NCBI GenBank assembly: GCA_940337035.1
Contig: CALNHX010001047.1
Coordinates: forward strand, 62,001 to 126,000
Direction: 5' to 3'
DNA from: Agriotes lineatus
Lineage: Eukaryota; Arthropoda; Insecta; Coleoptera; Elateridae
DNA length: 64,000 nucleotides
Below the pieces are notes generated by a model. The model was not told where the DNA came from. It made no database searches and saw only the letters and a list, made by a program, of their open reading frames with translations. This document shows positions 1 through 11,589 of this stretch, piece by piece; position 1 is the stretch's first letter; each line of letters begins with the position of its first letter. Position numbers and translations under genes: made by a program.

Positions 1-2013
1 TCGCTGTTAAAGTCAGGTGCCCTTAGAACCTTACCGCTCATTAACTCGTTTTTCAGCCGTTGAAATGACGTTTCCTTCTGTTCATCCCATTCCACTCTGG
101 TTTTTGCATTTTTGCGCAACGCATCTGTGAGTGGGCTCGCAATATCTGCATACGTTGGAATATAATGGTGATAGTACCCTGTTATTCCCAGGAATGCTCT
201 TATGTCACGTTTGGTCTCAGGTCGCCGAAAATTTTGAATAGCCGCTACTTTCGCCTCAGATGGCTTCCTGTAACCTTGGCCAATTTTGTGTCCTAAGTAC
301 ACAACCTCGGCTTTTCCCCATTCACATTTCCTCGCCTTGATTGTTAATCCTGCTTTATGCATAACATTAAATACTTGGCTCAGGTGTTCTAGATGCTCCT
401 CCCAGCTATTTGAATGTACCGCGACGTCGTCCAAAAATGGTTCAGCAAACTCACCCATTCCTTCGAGGATAGTATCCATCAACCTCTGAAATGAAAATGG
501 TGCCGATTGCAAGCCGAACGCTAAGGTCACTGGCTCAAACACTCCTCGATGTGTGATAAAAGCGGCGTATTTACTAGCCCTTTCTGTCATTCCTATCTGC
601 CAATAGGCCCTAACCACATCAATTAGACTGAGGTACTTTGCCTTGCTGCATCTCTCCACACATGCTTCTATATTTGGAACTGGGTGCTGTTGCGGCACTG
701 TAATTGCATTTAGGGCTCGGTAATCAATCACAGGTCGTGGTTCTTTTCCCTCTGCCTCTACAATTATCATAGGTGACGAATATGCACTGTTACTGGGCCG
801 TATTACTCCTAATTCCAACATTTTGTCGATTTTTTGGTCGATAATTTCCCGCACTCGCTTCGAATGAGAATACGCCCGTGTCCTTATAATCTTCTCTTCT
901 TTTAGCGCGATGTCATGTTCGATCAGATGAGTTCGCCCTGGCCGATCAGAAAATAATCCTGGAAATTCGTTTATTAACTCCTCCAACTCTTTCCTTTGGA
1001 CTCCGGTCAGTTGTCCTACTCCTTTCGCTTGATCAATCACTTCAGAAGCACTTAGCATTTTTGAGTGGTCAATTTCCAAGTCAGGAATTTCGATATCAAT
1101 TCTATCTTCCCCTGGTTGAATTAGATTGATCGCGACCACTTCTGCTTGCGCATAATATGGTTTTAATAAATTCACATGAACTAAATTTTGCCGTCGTTTG
1201 CCGGAAGGTTCTTTAATAATGTAATTCGTTTCTGATATTTTTCTAACGATTTCCTTTGGCCCTGTCCACTGCATTTGTAACTTGTTTGTCCTCGCTTGTT
1301 GATAAAGCATTACTTTGTCGCCAATATTGTAATTTACCATCTTCGCATTCCGGTCGTAGTAAATTTTCGACCTGTTTTGCGCCTCCAACATTGCGATTTC
1401 TGCAATTTCCTGCATTCGCTTTAACCTCTCCAACAGGTTTAAAACATAAACGACCACTGGTTCGTTGGTTTCTTTACCAATCCACAAATCCTTTATTAAA
1501 TTTAGTGGTGAACGAATTTGTCTCCCATACACCAGTTCTGCTGGGCTAAACCCATGCGCTGCGTGTGGAGCACACCTCAAGGCGAACAACGCTTGATCTA
1601 CATATGTGTCCCATTCGTTCCCATGCTCGTAACACAAGGCTCTCAAGATTCGCTTATAGACTCCATGGAATCTTTCTACCGCATTTGATTGTGGGTGATA
1701 AGCTGAACTGTGAATAATTCTTATGCCGCACCTATCGAAAAACTCAGATGTCAGATTACTTGTGAACACGGTCCCCAAATCCATCTGAATCTCCGCCGGA
1801 AAACCAACTCTAGAAAAAATATTTAATAATCCATTCACCACCGACTCCGAATCTGCCACCTTCAATGGGATTGCATCAGGGAACTTCGTTGCGCTGCAAA
1901 TTAACGTTAACAGATAACGATTTCCCTTCTCTGTTTTGGTTAATGGTTCCACGATGTCAACATTCACTCGCTTGTAAGGCTCTGTGATTATAGGAACTTG
2001 GCACATGGGTGCC
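1..2013 (-). CDS. pol: Pol fragment: integrase core followed by reverse transcriptase (partial, runs off window)
   Basis: This frame is open from about 2013 to base 1. It starts just after the integrase zinc finger. Next is the integrase catalytic core: an Asp in NVDIVEPL, a second Asp in MDLGTVF, and the Glu in NAVERFH. The last two are 34 residues apart rather than the usual 35, because HPQSN-AVE lacks one residue. A linker and GPKEIV-like tail follow (about 1500-1150). RT comes next, with PVIDYRALN near 730, LIDVVRAYWQIGM near 620, and the active-site FLDD at about 421-438, then AFLGITGYYHHYIP near 170. RNase H would follow outside the window. Placing RT after integrase is the odd point. 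The frame does not connect to the upstream gag frame, which ends at 1988, so a one-base slip or mutation lies between them. The domain calls are secure; the clade is inferred. Confidence 0.88.
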
Positions 2014-4108
2014 TTCTTTCGGTCCGTCGATTTCCCAACTCCATACAGACGTCGCAACTTTTCACCTTTGCCTTGACGTCTCGGCTTAACTGGTTCCACC
2101 AATAGTGTTGTTTTATGCGGTTGATCGTTTTATTCCTTCCAAGATGCCCCATCCACATATTGTCGTGTGCAATCTCTAGCAATTTCTTTTGTAATTGCTT
2201 TGGCACTATCACCTGTTCATAGCTCCGCCCAAGTTTATCCGTGAATCTTCGGTGTAAAATTCCACTTGCGATATAAAATTTTGCTCCATTAATTTCTTTC
2301 TTAGAGTCCGCCATGTCGAAATACTCTTTTAGTTTCGAATCCTCCAATTGTAGTTTCCGTAAATTTGTTGGTGTTAATTTTGTGATGTCGGAAAAATCCA
2401 CCTCCGATTTCGGCACCGAAATCAGATCGTTGCTTTCTTGCCTCGGGTTTTCGTGTTTCACCTCCTCTAAGACAGTTTCTTTTTCTGGCTTGTTTCCCTC
2501 TACAGCCTTCTGCATTTCTACAGTAGCTTCCTTCTTAGCTTCCTGGAATTTTTCTTGTTCCAGTATTTCTTTAGCCTTTGCTCTGGTTAGCGCAAAAACT
2601 TGCTGGATTTTCCCATTCTCCTTATTTTTCATCAGTTCCCATGTTCGGTTTGATAATAAGTAAGAATATCCACCAGGCAGATAATTTGTAACAGCTGCTT
2701 CTGTATTCACTTGAATTTTAGGCAAATTCAGTTCAATTCTTGCAACCGGTAGCGCTTTACTTTCCTGGCTTAAAACCCCTTGGACATTTACATACTTTCC
2801 TGTGTAATCTTCGGGTTTTATTATCCTTGAATGCACAATATCGTAGCTTGCGGCACTGTCTCTAAGAATCATGCATTTAATGCCATTTACCTCGGCGTTC
2901 ATTGTATATGGGTCAAAGAGCCGTTTTAAGTCGCTACCTGATTCTATTGTTGTCAATACAACTTTCGCTTTCGGGCACTCCGGAGAATTTTTAAAATGTC
3001 CTAAGCCTCCACAACTGTAACATTTAACTGGTCGACGCCTGTCAAGACTACTTTTGTCCAGGGCTACAGGGTTACTGCCCTCGCCTGCCGTTTGTTTTGG
3101 TTCTAAATCCTTCTGGGTTGCTGACCCAGATTTGTGGTCTAATCTTCCCTTCTGTGTTTTAAAATTATTATAATGTTTCTCCGAACCAGGACCTCTTTTT
3201 ATTAGGTAGGTGTCTGCGTGTTCTGCCTCTTCTTCCACCGTTTTTGCCTTATTGCGGTCTTCCACCCAAAATTTCATTTCTCCAGGTAATGCACTATAAA
3301 ATTTTTCTAAACACATGAGTTGCACCAATTTTCCGAAGTCGTCTATTTCTTCGCTCCTGATCCACTCCTGGAAGTTTGTTTTTAATTGATAGGCAAATTC
3401 TGCATAACTCTGATCCGCTTTTCGTTTTCCATAACGAAATTTGGTCCTAAAAACTTCTGCAGTCAGCTGGTATTTCTTAAGCAAACTAGCTCGCACTTTG
3501 TCGTAATTCTTGCTGTCTTCTTCCGATAAGCGGGCAACAACTTCATTCGCCGCTGTTGACAAGACGCTTGTTAACCGTATCGGCCACGTTTCTTTTTCGA
3601 ATTGTAGCTGGACACAAATCCTTTCGAAATTTGTTGGAAACAATCCCATGTCGCCATCGTCCTTAAACGGTTGTAATTGCTTCGTCATATTCAACGATGC
3701 GTTCTTAATTACGCTGCCATGATTTATTCCATTTCCATTCTGAATTGGAGCTTGAGCCTGCGCAATTCTTACCTGTGCATCTAATCTAGCTATTTCTAAT
3801 TCCTGCTCTATCCTAACTAACGCTAATTTTTCTTCCCGCTGTCTTGCTTCGAGCCTTTCCTTTTCTTCCTGTTCTCTTGCTTCGAGCCTATCTTTATCTT
3901 CCCGTTCCTTTGCTTCTTGCTTTTCTAACCTGCCTTTCTGAGGATTTCCCTCCCAGATATCTATTTCAATCCTAATTTCTCCTGCTGTATAACTAGCATT
4001 AACAAATTCCTGAATTATTTCTGCCTTTCTCTTTTTCTCAGGCAGCTCAAACAAATTAGCAACGTATTTTAATTCTCCAACGGTAAAAATATTAAATTCA
4101 GAACACAT
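1988..4108 (-). CDS. gag: Gag-protease-integrase N-terminal domain polyprotein (ends early by frame break)
   Basis: I place the start at the ATG at 4108 (MCSEFNIFTV); the open frame continues upstream but without an ATG. The N-terminus contains a highly charged helical stretch (many Glu-Arg-Leu heptads) predicted to form a coiled coil. A capsid-like part follows, then one zinc knuckle (CYSCGGLGHF...C) with six instead of four residues between His and the last Cys. A pepsin-like protease segment has DSAA where most families have D(S/T)GA. A Lys/Glu-rich spacer leads into the integrase HHCC zinc finger (HDN...GHLGR...CDVC). The frame stops at 1988, directly after this finger, while the integrase core continues in another frame. 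The short overlap and the A-rich context near 2013 suggest a one-base deletion in this copy; a programmed shift is possible but less likely. The fusion of gag to integrase without RT between them fits a Gmr1-like element. Confidence 0.85.
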   Translation of the reverse strand: MCSEFNIFTVGELKYVANLFELPEKKRKAEIIQEFVNASYTAGEIRIEIDIWEGNPQKGRLEKQEAKEREDKDRLEAREQEEKERLEARQREEKLALVRIEQELEIARLDAQVRIAQAQAPIQNGNGINHGSVIKNASLNMTKQLQPFKDDGDMGLFPTNFERICVQLQFEKETWPIRLTSVLSTAANEVVARLSEEDSKNYDKVRASLLKKYQLTAEVFRTKFRYGKRKADQSYAEFAYQLKTNFQEWIRSEEIDDFGKLVQLMCLEKFYSALPGEMKFWVEDRNKAKTVEEEAEHADTYLIKRGPGSEKHYNNFKTQKGRLDHKSGSATQKDLEPKQTAGEGSNPVALDKSSLDRRRPVKCYSCGGLGHFKNSPECPKAKVVLTTIESGSDLKRLFDPYTMNAEVNGIKCMILRDSAASYDIVHSRIIKPEDYTGKYVNVQGVLSQESKALPVARIELNLPKIQVNTEAAVTNYLPGGYSYLLSNRTWELMKNKENGKIQQVFALTRAKAKEILEQEKFQEAKKEATVEMQKAVEGNKPEKETVLEEVKHENPRQESNDLISVPKSEVDFSDITKLTPTNLRKLQLEDSKLKEYFDMADSKKEINGAKFYIASGILHRRFTDKLGRSYEQVIVPKQLQKKLLEIAHDNMWMGHLGRNKTINRIKQHYWWNQLSRDVKAKVKSCDVCMELGNRRTERRHPCAKFL

Positions 4109-4479
4109 GGTTCTATCCTTGTATAAAAATTTATAAACGCGAATAAATTTCGTCCTACAAGCCAAGATTTCGCGAAATGCGTAAACTCTTTGTCCCGATT
4201 GTAACAATAACTATTTTACAACCTATTATTCTTATTTCACGTTCACTGACAACTGTTCCAGCAATACTTGAAACCAATAAAATCAAAATTCTACTAAGCA
4301 ACACCTTACTATATACAATAATAAGACCAATAAATTCTCGAAAATACAAACAAGTATTACTTACATATGCACTGCAATTCCTGGTTTCCCCGTGTTGCCG
4401 TCCTCGTGTTGTGTTGCCACGCCGCTGTTTCCAGACACCGCCAATGTTGCCGACGTTGCCTCAGCCTTGCACGCCTTCC

Positions 4480-4820
4480 GGTTGTTCCTGGGTTTTCCTT
4501 GACGCCGCCCCAAGTGCTCGCCGTCCCCTGGTTTGTCCTCGCCGCAATGTTCCCTTGCGCCGTCACCAGTTGTACTGCTTCACGGTTGTCCCTGGGTTTA
4601 TCTCGCCGCCAAACTGCTCCTTGACGCCGCTCCAGTGCTCACCGTCCCCTGGTTTGTCCTCGCCGCAATGTTCCCTTGCGCCGTCACCAGTTCTACCACT
4701 TCACGATTGTCCCTGGGTTTATCTCGCCGCCAAAATGATCCTTGACGCCGCCTCCCGTTGTAACCGTCTCGTGGTTTGTCCTCGCCGCAATATTCTCTTG
4801 CGCCGTCACCAGTTGTAGAT
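4480..4820. repeat. Three-copy tandem repeat (~104-121 bp unit) in retrotransposon leader
   Basis: Direct repeats at 4480-4583, 4584-4704 and 4705-4820. Each contains tggtttgtcctcgccgcaat and ends near cgccgtcaccagtt. Copies 1 and 2 are closest; copy 3 is more diverged. Confidence 0.85.
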
Positions 4821-4927
4821 CCTCTAATCTTCCAGCGTTTTCCTCTCGTAATCCGTTCGTTGCTTCAGGACCAACGTCGAAACAAAAGAAGTTCTTTTGT
4901 CGTGGGATTTATTAATTGGACACAAAT

Positions 4928-4945
4928 CACCACCGCTTGACACCA
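4928..4945 (-). other. Primer-binding site of the first gypsy element
   Basis: Minus-strand sequence begins TGGTGTCAAGCGG one base after the LTR end, where a PBS is expected. It would pair with a tRNA ending GACACCA; tRNA-Leu is possible, but I could not identify the tRNA firmly. Confidence 0.6.
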
Positions 4946-4946
4946 C

Positions 4947-5470
4947 TGTTGCGATACGTCTAACGTTGGGGGTTTCACTTCGATCCGAATTTCGCGATAC
5001 ACTGATTTAGAGTTCTACTTGAGAAATTAAAGACTTCAGTAGCTTAAAATATGTTTATTTACAATTTATTCGGAAGCGATCTATCCGCTACCGAGGTCAG
5101 TTAAGATCTGCCTTCACCAAAATTACCGCCTTTACAGGTAAACTTGTAAAAGCTATTTATATTATGGAAACCTGCAAATTGTTGCGGTCCCACGCAAAGA
5201 GGCACGTAAAAGCAATAATATTTACAATTCATGTCCGGCCCTTTTTCTGGAAGTACCTGTGACACTGTTCGGCACGTTTTCCCAGGACAAGTATTTTGCT
5301 AACTTCGTCCTTATACAAAATTTCATTTGAGTTAGACACTAAGCTAAGATAATATATATTAATTACTAAAGTCCATTCTCAATATAGTCTAGAGTTTATC
5401 ATGTTACGGTTAGGATTCCTAACACCATTAAAGAAAGACCACAGTTCTTCAATACCTAACGATCGCAACA
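4947..5470 (-). mobile_element. 5' LTR of the first gypsy element (outer boundary tentative)
   Basis: The inner end (TGTTGCGAT on the plus strand at 4947) is fixed by the adjacent PBS. The outer end is proposed at 5470 because ATCGCAACA there is the exact inverse of the inner nine bases. The partner LTR lies outside the window, so this cannot be confirmed. The bases across 5460-5490 also read as a non-LTR endonuclease-like peptide (WNVQSMYE), so the true border could differ by a few codons. Confidence 0.6.
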
Positions 5471-5850
5471 TGGAACGTACAAAGCATGTATGAAGGTGAT
5501 GGAAATTGCATGCGTGCGGAGGAGAAATGGATCGGGAAACTTGTTGATCATTCTGAGAGCATCATCATTGATCCGAATCCAGAACTGTAAATGTGGAAAT
5601 GATATATGGGACAGCTCTTCGAAGATGCACGATAGAGTGACCACGATAATCATTAAGCTACGAGAGGTCCTATGATCACCAAAGAAGAAATACCTGCTAG
5701 GAGACACGGGACTCTTGCTGCACTGCTGTCTGAGATGTACAACAGCAGCAACAAACCATACGACTGGTAAAAAAAAACCTTTATGAGTCTTCCGAAGAAA
5801 CCGGGTGCGAAAGGTTGTGGAGACTACCAAACCCCATCACCCTCATAAGT
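5471..5850 (+). pseudogene. Degenerate non-LTR retrotransposon fragment
   Basis: Plus-strand translation in shifting frames gives pieces typical of RTE/CR1-like ORF2. These are an endonuclease-start-like WNVQSMYE, then YMGQLFED and GPMITKEEI (region before RT), then SLPKKPGAKGCGDYQT (RT N-terminal block). Several stops and an internal deletion are present. The match is by motif only. Confidence 0.6.
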
Positions 5851-8444
5851 TTTTAATTAAAATTTGAATTTTTAAAGTGTATTTTAGTTAATTTTACAAT
5901 AATAAGTTAAAACACAACTAACCTACTGCAGTTTAGGGAACCACCCTCTTATAGTTTAGAAAATAAAAAACGACAGAAAAATAAATATATGAGAATTATA
6001 GTAATTTACGACACGAGTGTGTAAAGCTGGTCTTCACTCACGAGTGGCGCAGAGTTAAAACGCGAGTGAGCGAGCGTGTTAAGCCCCTCTAGTGACTAAA
6101 GATGCTTTACGCATGTGTATCATACAATATCTACGGTAGAATCTAGAAAACACGGTAAATATACAAAAATATTTTAAATCTAAATTAGGATTACTAGCAA
6201 CCGGAACTAACTTTACGTGGCACGTTGCTACTGAAGATGTGACTAATGATATCATTTTAAAAGCGTTGCTACTGACGACGTGTACTAATCAAAACATATT
6301 ATTAAACAGTCGTTTTACAAACTTAAAACTGCAAATAAAAAGTCAATTTTACACAGATAAAGGAAATAAAAACCGTTAGAAGTTCTGTAGTCTTCGATAA
6401 TCGTCGGAGGTTCACTGGGACGTCGCCCTAGAACGTTCGGGAAGGACCTGCAGGTCACCGAAAATGGCTGGAGGTAACCTTTTCTTTGTTTTGAAGTTTA
6501 TGGTGTCAGAAGCGTGAGTTCTGAAGGTGCTGGTGATGTGTTGTTGGTCATGTTCGATCGCTTGTTAATCGACCTATTCAGACTAGCATTGTTTATTAGT
6601 TAGTTGGTGTACAAAGCTCAATATTTTCTGAAAGTAGGGTTAGCGAATAGGCAAAACTTTTATGTCTAAGAAATACATTGGCTTTTATAAAGAAGGTTTT
6701 CTTCTACATCGAAACTATAATTAAATAAAGTAATAATTACATTTGCTAAATATAGTTTTTGCAGCTTTTTTTGCTGATATTTACCTTTTGTTAATCTATT
6801 CAGTCACTTCAAACTTCGTAAGTTACTTTCAATAGGGAACTTCTATTAATAAGACTTTTGCATAATATTTAATGTTACTACTACAAACAATGTCCAGTTG
6901 ATTTATTCTCGAGGTTAGGTAGCTGAATGTGTTTATTTTGCTCGCCATTCTTCGTACTGCATGCCACGTCGGCATTAAATAAATTTAAAATTAACTCAAA
7001 CAATCCGTGTTCAAGTTCACGCGCAGGCAGGGAAGCGTTATCGCTATTCCATTATTAGTTGAAATTCGTAACTTATAATCGTAATATTTAATATTTTTTA
7101 AAGTTAGGGTTTAAAGTTTCGTCAAACTTCGAAATGAATGTTCTATTATGTCCACTATAATCTTCTGGTAATAAATAAGAGTAGACCAAAAATCTCTAAC
7201 TAAAACAAATAATTAGAGTTAGGCTTCAGGTTATCGGGTTAGCTTTTTGTAAGCAATGCGATAGAAACAAAAACAGAAATAGATCATATCTTTTGGCTTC
7301 TACGCCTCAGTCGAAATGATAATTTCAAAGTTTCTCCTCGAATTTCAAAAAAGTGGAATGTCTGGTGGCTGGAATAATTACGGAGGTTCTCAATTTAATT
7401 CCTCCCAAAATAGGACGTGTACGTCCTTGAATGGAAGAAGCTTTTAATGGAAAATTAGGGTGTTTTGTCTTACTCTATTCCAGAAATGTTGAGATACCTA
7501 TAATTTATATACATTAGTTTATATGTAACCTTAGCAGGGTTATATTTACTTCAATATAGAATTCGTCAGAGGCGATTTTAATGGCAGTATCAGCTACAAC
7601 ATAATTTTATGAATAATATAATGCAGCTACTGTATTTAAACTCATATTATATATTAAACTTATCTGCGCCCACCAACTATTGTTTTTTGGAGGTACGTTG
7701 GATACTTAAGAGAGCTATTAGAGACGTTAACACTACAAATTTTACACATACACCGTTTTAAAGCGCTCTACGCCAAGTTACGCTTTTCTGAAGGGAGTGG
7801 TTTCTTTTTAGATTTTAAGTTCATGCTCAGCCCGGTTATTCAGAAAAATTTCGTATATAACGTATTTGAATGTTTACCAAAAACTATTAACTTTGCGAAA
7901 AAAAATCGAAAAAGGTTAATAGTGTAATTCAATAAACTAGGATTTTCAGTGCATATACTTGTATAATCAATGTTTTTCTCAGTTAAATGTTTGAAAAAGC
8001 ATTTATAAGAGTTGCTAGTTTCAATCCCTCAATGTCAGGTGTGAAAATAAAAAAAAATGTGTTATTGGTACAACATATTTGGCAAATTTTATATATTATA
8101 CAACCACACGACCGAAAATAATTGTTTATAGGAAACGTATTTCTTGTAATCCCACCAGACGATTAACGTTCGACCCTCGAGAATTTTCGAATGTGGAGAT
8201 GTGTACAGGTAGATTATATCATGAATAAAGAAAATAAGTAAAAAAAATACATCGGATTCATAAATTTAATCATTTTGTGTTGACACATTTTTAATATATG
8301 GCTATATGGTTTTAATATTGTTTTAGTGTACCTATTACATTTTTTGGTTAAGGCTGTTATTTTACTATCTGCGATTATACAAAAGTACAATCTGTTCTAC
8401 AAAGGTTTGTATGATCGATATCGCCATGGTTAGTGAAATAAATG
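5851..8444. other. AT-rich intergenic DNA, no gene recognised
   Basis: No convincing coding frame. A run rich in CTCACG/GCGAG motifs near 6030-6085 resembles the tandem motif at 14030-14120, which may tie it to the dispersed repeat at 8445 and 13905. Otherwise I see nothing interpretable. Confidence 0.5.
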
Positions 8445-8735
8445 TTGTAGTACAAAAATCTGTAAAGGGCTTTACCCAGAATTGCTCTCATCGACATTGT
8501 AGAATTTTAAAAATGAAATTAAGTTAGCAGTAAAAATATCTTCACGTTTCTAATAAATTAAATAATGTTTTTGATAAAAAAAAAAATACGTTAACTGTGG
8601 TCGAATTCGAAGGGCGGCAGGACCGCGTTTGCAGTCCCAACGTTTTGTGGGATATTGCAAGGAAACGGCCTATTTCTACCTAAACTACGAAGCACTACGT
8701 GACTACGTGCGTCCCGGCTGGCTTAAATAGAACCT
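8445..8735. repeat. Dispersed repeat, copy 1
   Basis: Shares long stretches with 14195-14460 in the same orientation: aaaatctgtaaa, gctttacccagaa, aatatcttcacgtttctaat, tgggatattg and the closing ggcttaaatagaacc. The two copies differ by many substitutions and indels, so they are old. Family unknown. Confidence 0.75.
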
Positions 8736-11589
8736 CTAGTCTTTGACACGTCTTACGCTCTAAAGCAGAAAGAGAAATTACGCTGCATATGTTGGATTCT
8801 CGTCAAAAGTAAAGTGCAAATTGTTACTTTCCTGTATTTCAGTTAAACCAAAAATAAAAATGTTACCGGTGATGCGACTCAAATTTAGCGCTTGCGAACG
8901 AGCGGGCTCATTCGATTTCTTTGTTTGGAGGTAGTTTACGCTATCGCTTCTAGAGCTACCGCGACCTTTCGAATTCTTGCGTTCCAGCTCTATTTGACGT
9001 CTTGCATTAATTCGATGCTCCTTTTTGTACCATGCAGTATCTATTGGGTTCCATTTTTGGCAAGAATAAAGCCTGCGTTATGTATAAAGTAATACTTGTA
9101 TCTAATGCTAACTTAAATAATAAATAATTTTTTTAAGGTGCTCACCCTGTACATATTTGTCTGAAATTTGTATTTGTATTTGTATGCAAAATATTTTCTT
9201 GTTTCAAGAAATCGTTTTTGAGTTATACTGTCAACAGTCAGATAGACAAACAGGCAGACACACGGAATTGAGAAAACCTGTTTTTCGTCATCTAGGGAAC
9301 CTGAAACGTGAAGATCTGAAGAAATCTCGGATAGTGATTTTTTTGCGATTACAATACGTCCTTCGTCTTTTGACTTAAAAGTAATAGAAATGAAATATGA
9401 CATTTTAAGCTACTTTAAACCACACAAAGTGACAATTAAACAGCTAAAATTGGGAAATGTCCAATTCATACATATGCTGAATATTATAATTTTCACAAAT
9501 TTCATTAGCAGACACGAAAATGTTTTGCTGTAATTGTTCTCTCGTGTTAATTGCTTCACGGTAAACCAGCTGTTTTAAAAAAAACCCATAAAGAGAAATT
9601 CAACGGATTTAAATCAGAACCCCTTGGCGGAGTAAATCACTAATTTGGAAAGAATTTCAAACAATTACTGGACATTTATGACGGACGCTAACTTAGTATT
9701 GTTGCGAAGTGGAAATTAACTATCAAAATCATGCGAGTTGCTTTTAACAATTCAAATGCTTACTTTCCAATTCTAGAGTTTTTTTAAATCTTTTTAAGGA
9801 ACCATATTGGTGCCAAGGTGTATTAGATCAATTGCTTTGTTTTGGCCTAAAGAAGCTTTGGTTAATTTTTACAGCTAATTATGACTCACCCTGTATATAA
9901 AGGAAAGTTGAGTTATAAATAAAATAGGTAGGTTTAAAATTGTTCTCCTGGTCGTTCTCCGCCAAGTATTAGAGGAACGAAGTTGGGCAAATTTATCCCA
10001 AGAAAGCTTTCAGCATTCATTATCCTTTAGTAATTCACCTTCGACTCCTTTCATGCTCTCCAGCCGGATTCCGCTAAATGAATTTTCCTAATTTTGCTTG
10101 TTATTTGTGCCTTTTCTGGTTTTGATTACGACATTCTGGCCCGATGTGTTTTTGTGGTCTTGTTTACGTCAATTCGGGTTTCTAATTGGTGAGGCTGCTT
10201 CTGCAAACAAATAGTAGATAAAGCAAGCATCAACCTATTCAAAGATGTAAAGCTTGACTAAGATTTCGTTTCATTGTGTTTATTTTTAGTATTGAACGTT
10301 ATTGCTGTTCGAAAACTAAATAAGCATTATTCGCGCACAACGACAAGAATTCATTCCCTTGTTTAATAAAACGTTTTAAAATTTATTGGCTGGGATCAGA
10401 ACGGAACTTATGTAATCTACGATTGTTCCTACATGTAATCGTGTTAGTCTGGAAAGTTTATTACGCCATATTTTTTCTTAGTTGCAGATATGATTTGTGG
10501 AGCGAAAAAGATTCAGGGAATGATTAAAAATCGGCTTGCAAACAATTTTACCTACTGCAATATGCAAGCTGCAAGTACAACATGTTTATTCTCTGCCAAA
10601 CTTATATCGTTCTGTTAAAATTTCAGTTCAGCACTTCCATAAAATTTAAATGTTGTTATTTAATTCGATAATTTTTTTTAAAATGCAACAAAACAAAGTA
10701 TTGAACAGAATTGCCTGAGAGGCTGCTTCAGGATTCCGTTACTTTGCGCTGATTCTATCCGTCAAGCACGTAAACAAGACTGTGTTTACGTTTTAAACCA
10801 ATGTAGTCAATAATACTTGAACGGACGACAGTAAAAAACCACCCTTGGAGCACAGCCTCATGCCCCATAAATATTATGGCTTAGAAAGGGTAGTGAATGA
10901 ATCAAACATTAAATGCAGATTGGTTTTTATTATAAAAATAAACTTGTATTTATACAAAACTAAAATGCTTAACGAAGTAACAATATCAAAGTTCATATGT
11001 ACAGTTTTACTGGGGAAGAGTGTTTAAATTACAAAACAGCAGAGTAGCAATTCTGCAGTTTTTATTTCCTGCTAGAGCGAAGGTCGCCCGTTGAACTTGC
11101 TACTGTAGGTCGGTATTGTGCATGGAGTGCAGATTTGCATTTTTCCTGGTCTTTAACTCGTCTGATTGCGTAATAACACTGGCTTTTAAATTATGAATAA
11201 TGTTCCGTAAATTTGGACTGAAATATGTATTTTTAATCTAATTTAAACATATTAAATTTAGTAATTATGAGGCAAAGACTGGTGATTGCAACATTAAAAT
11301 TTTCTTGCTAATAAATGGAAATTGCATTTAAAAACGTGCGACTGGATTTCGTAAATTTTAGAAAATAAAATTCATGTGTGTTTAAATCAAGTTTAAACAG
11401 TATGTATTGTTAAGGGTTGATTAAATACATTTGCAAAAAAAACCCATTTAGGGTCATATTACAAGCTTTACTATATATTAACCTTATTAAGCTGGTTACA
11501 ATCCAACTTGCCTATTCAAAAAACTATTTTAGCCCCCCCCCCCCCAACGGGGAACGCTAAAAGTGAAGTGAAGTGGCATTTTGGTGCAT
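8736..11589. other. AT-rich intergenic DNA with one repeat fragment
   Basis: No supported gene. Bases 9113-9400 resemble the terminal arms of the nuclease element at 33557-35739, with a cagatagacaaacaggcag block followed by gtgaagatctg. The phrases caccctgtacat (9140) and caccctgtatat (9885) are common at insect transposon ends. A C10 tract lies at 11534-11544. The remaining sequence shows nothing I can name. Confidence 0.5.
9113..9400 (+). repeat. Fragment related to the arms of the PIN-nuclease element
   Basis: Contains a gacagacaaacaggcag-like block, then 'cctgaaacgtgaagatctg' and a ttgcgattacaatac segment, in the order found (reverse-complemented) in 33900-34075. Divergence is high. Confidence 0.5.

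Larger units (their letters stand above)
4109..4946 (-). other. 5' leader of the first gypsy element, including tandem repeats
   Basis: Untranslated leader between the LTR and the gag ATG. Bases 4480-4820 hold about three direct copies of a 104-121-bp unit that is richer in G+C than its surroundings. The unit boundaries begin at 4480, 4584 and 4705, each with a gattgtccctggg-like start. The remainder is AT-rich. Long open frames here on the plus strand are a side effect of the repeat and look non-coding. Confidence 0.7.
1..5470 (-). mobile_element. Ty3/gypsy LTR retrotransposon with integrase upstream of RT (Gmr1-like order), truncated by window edge
   Basis: Read on the minus strand the order is LTR (4947-5470), primer-binding site, repeat-rich leader, gag, protease, integrase, then reverse transcriptase running off base 1. 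RNase H and the 3' LTR must lie outside the window. The RT is of gypsy type, but integrase precedes RT, as in Ty1/copia and in the gypsy-related Gmr1 group. A single-base frame break near 2013 separates the integrase zinc finger from its catalytic core, so this copy is probably inactive. Domains were identified by translation; the clade assignment is inferred from domain order and needs a tree. Confidence 0.85.

Noticed and set aside
4177..4818. 213-codon plus-strand frame rich in Cys, Pro and Arg
   Set aside because: It lies in the leader of a minus-strand retrotransposon and follows its tandem repeat.
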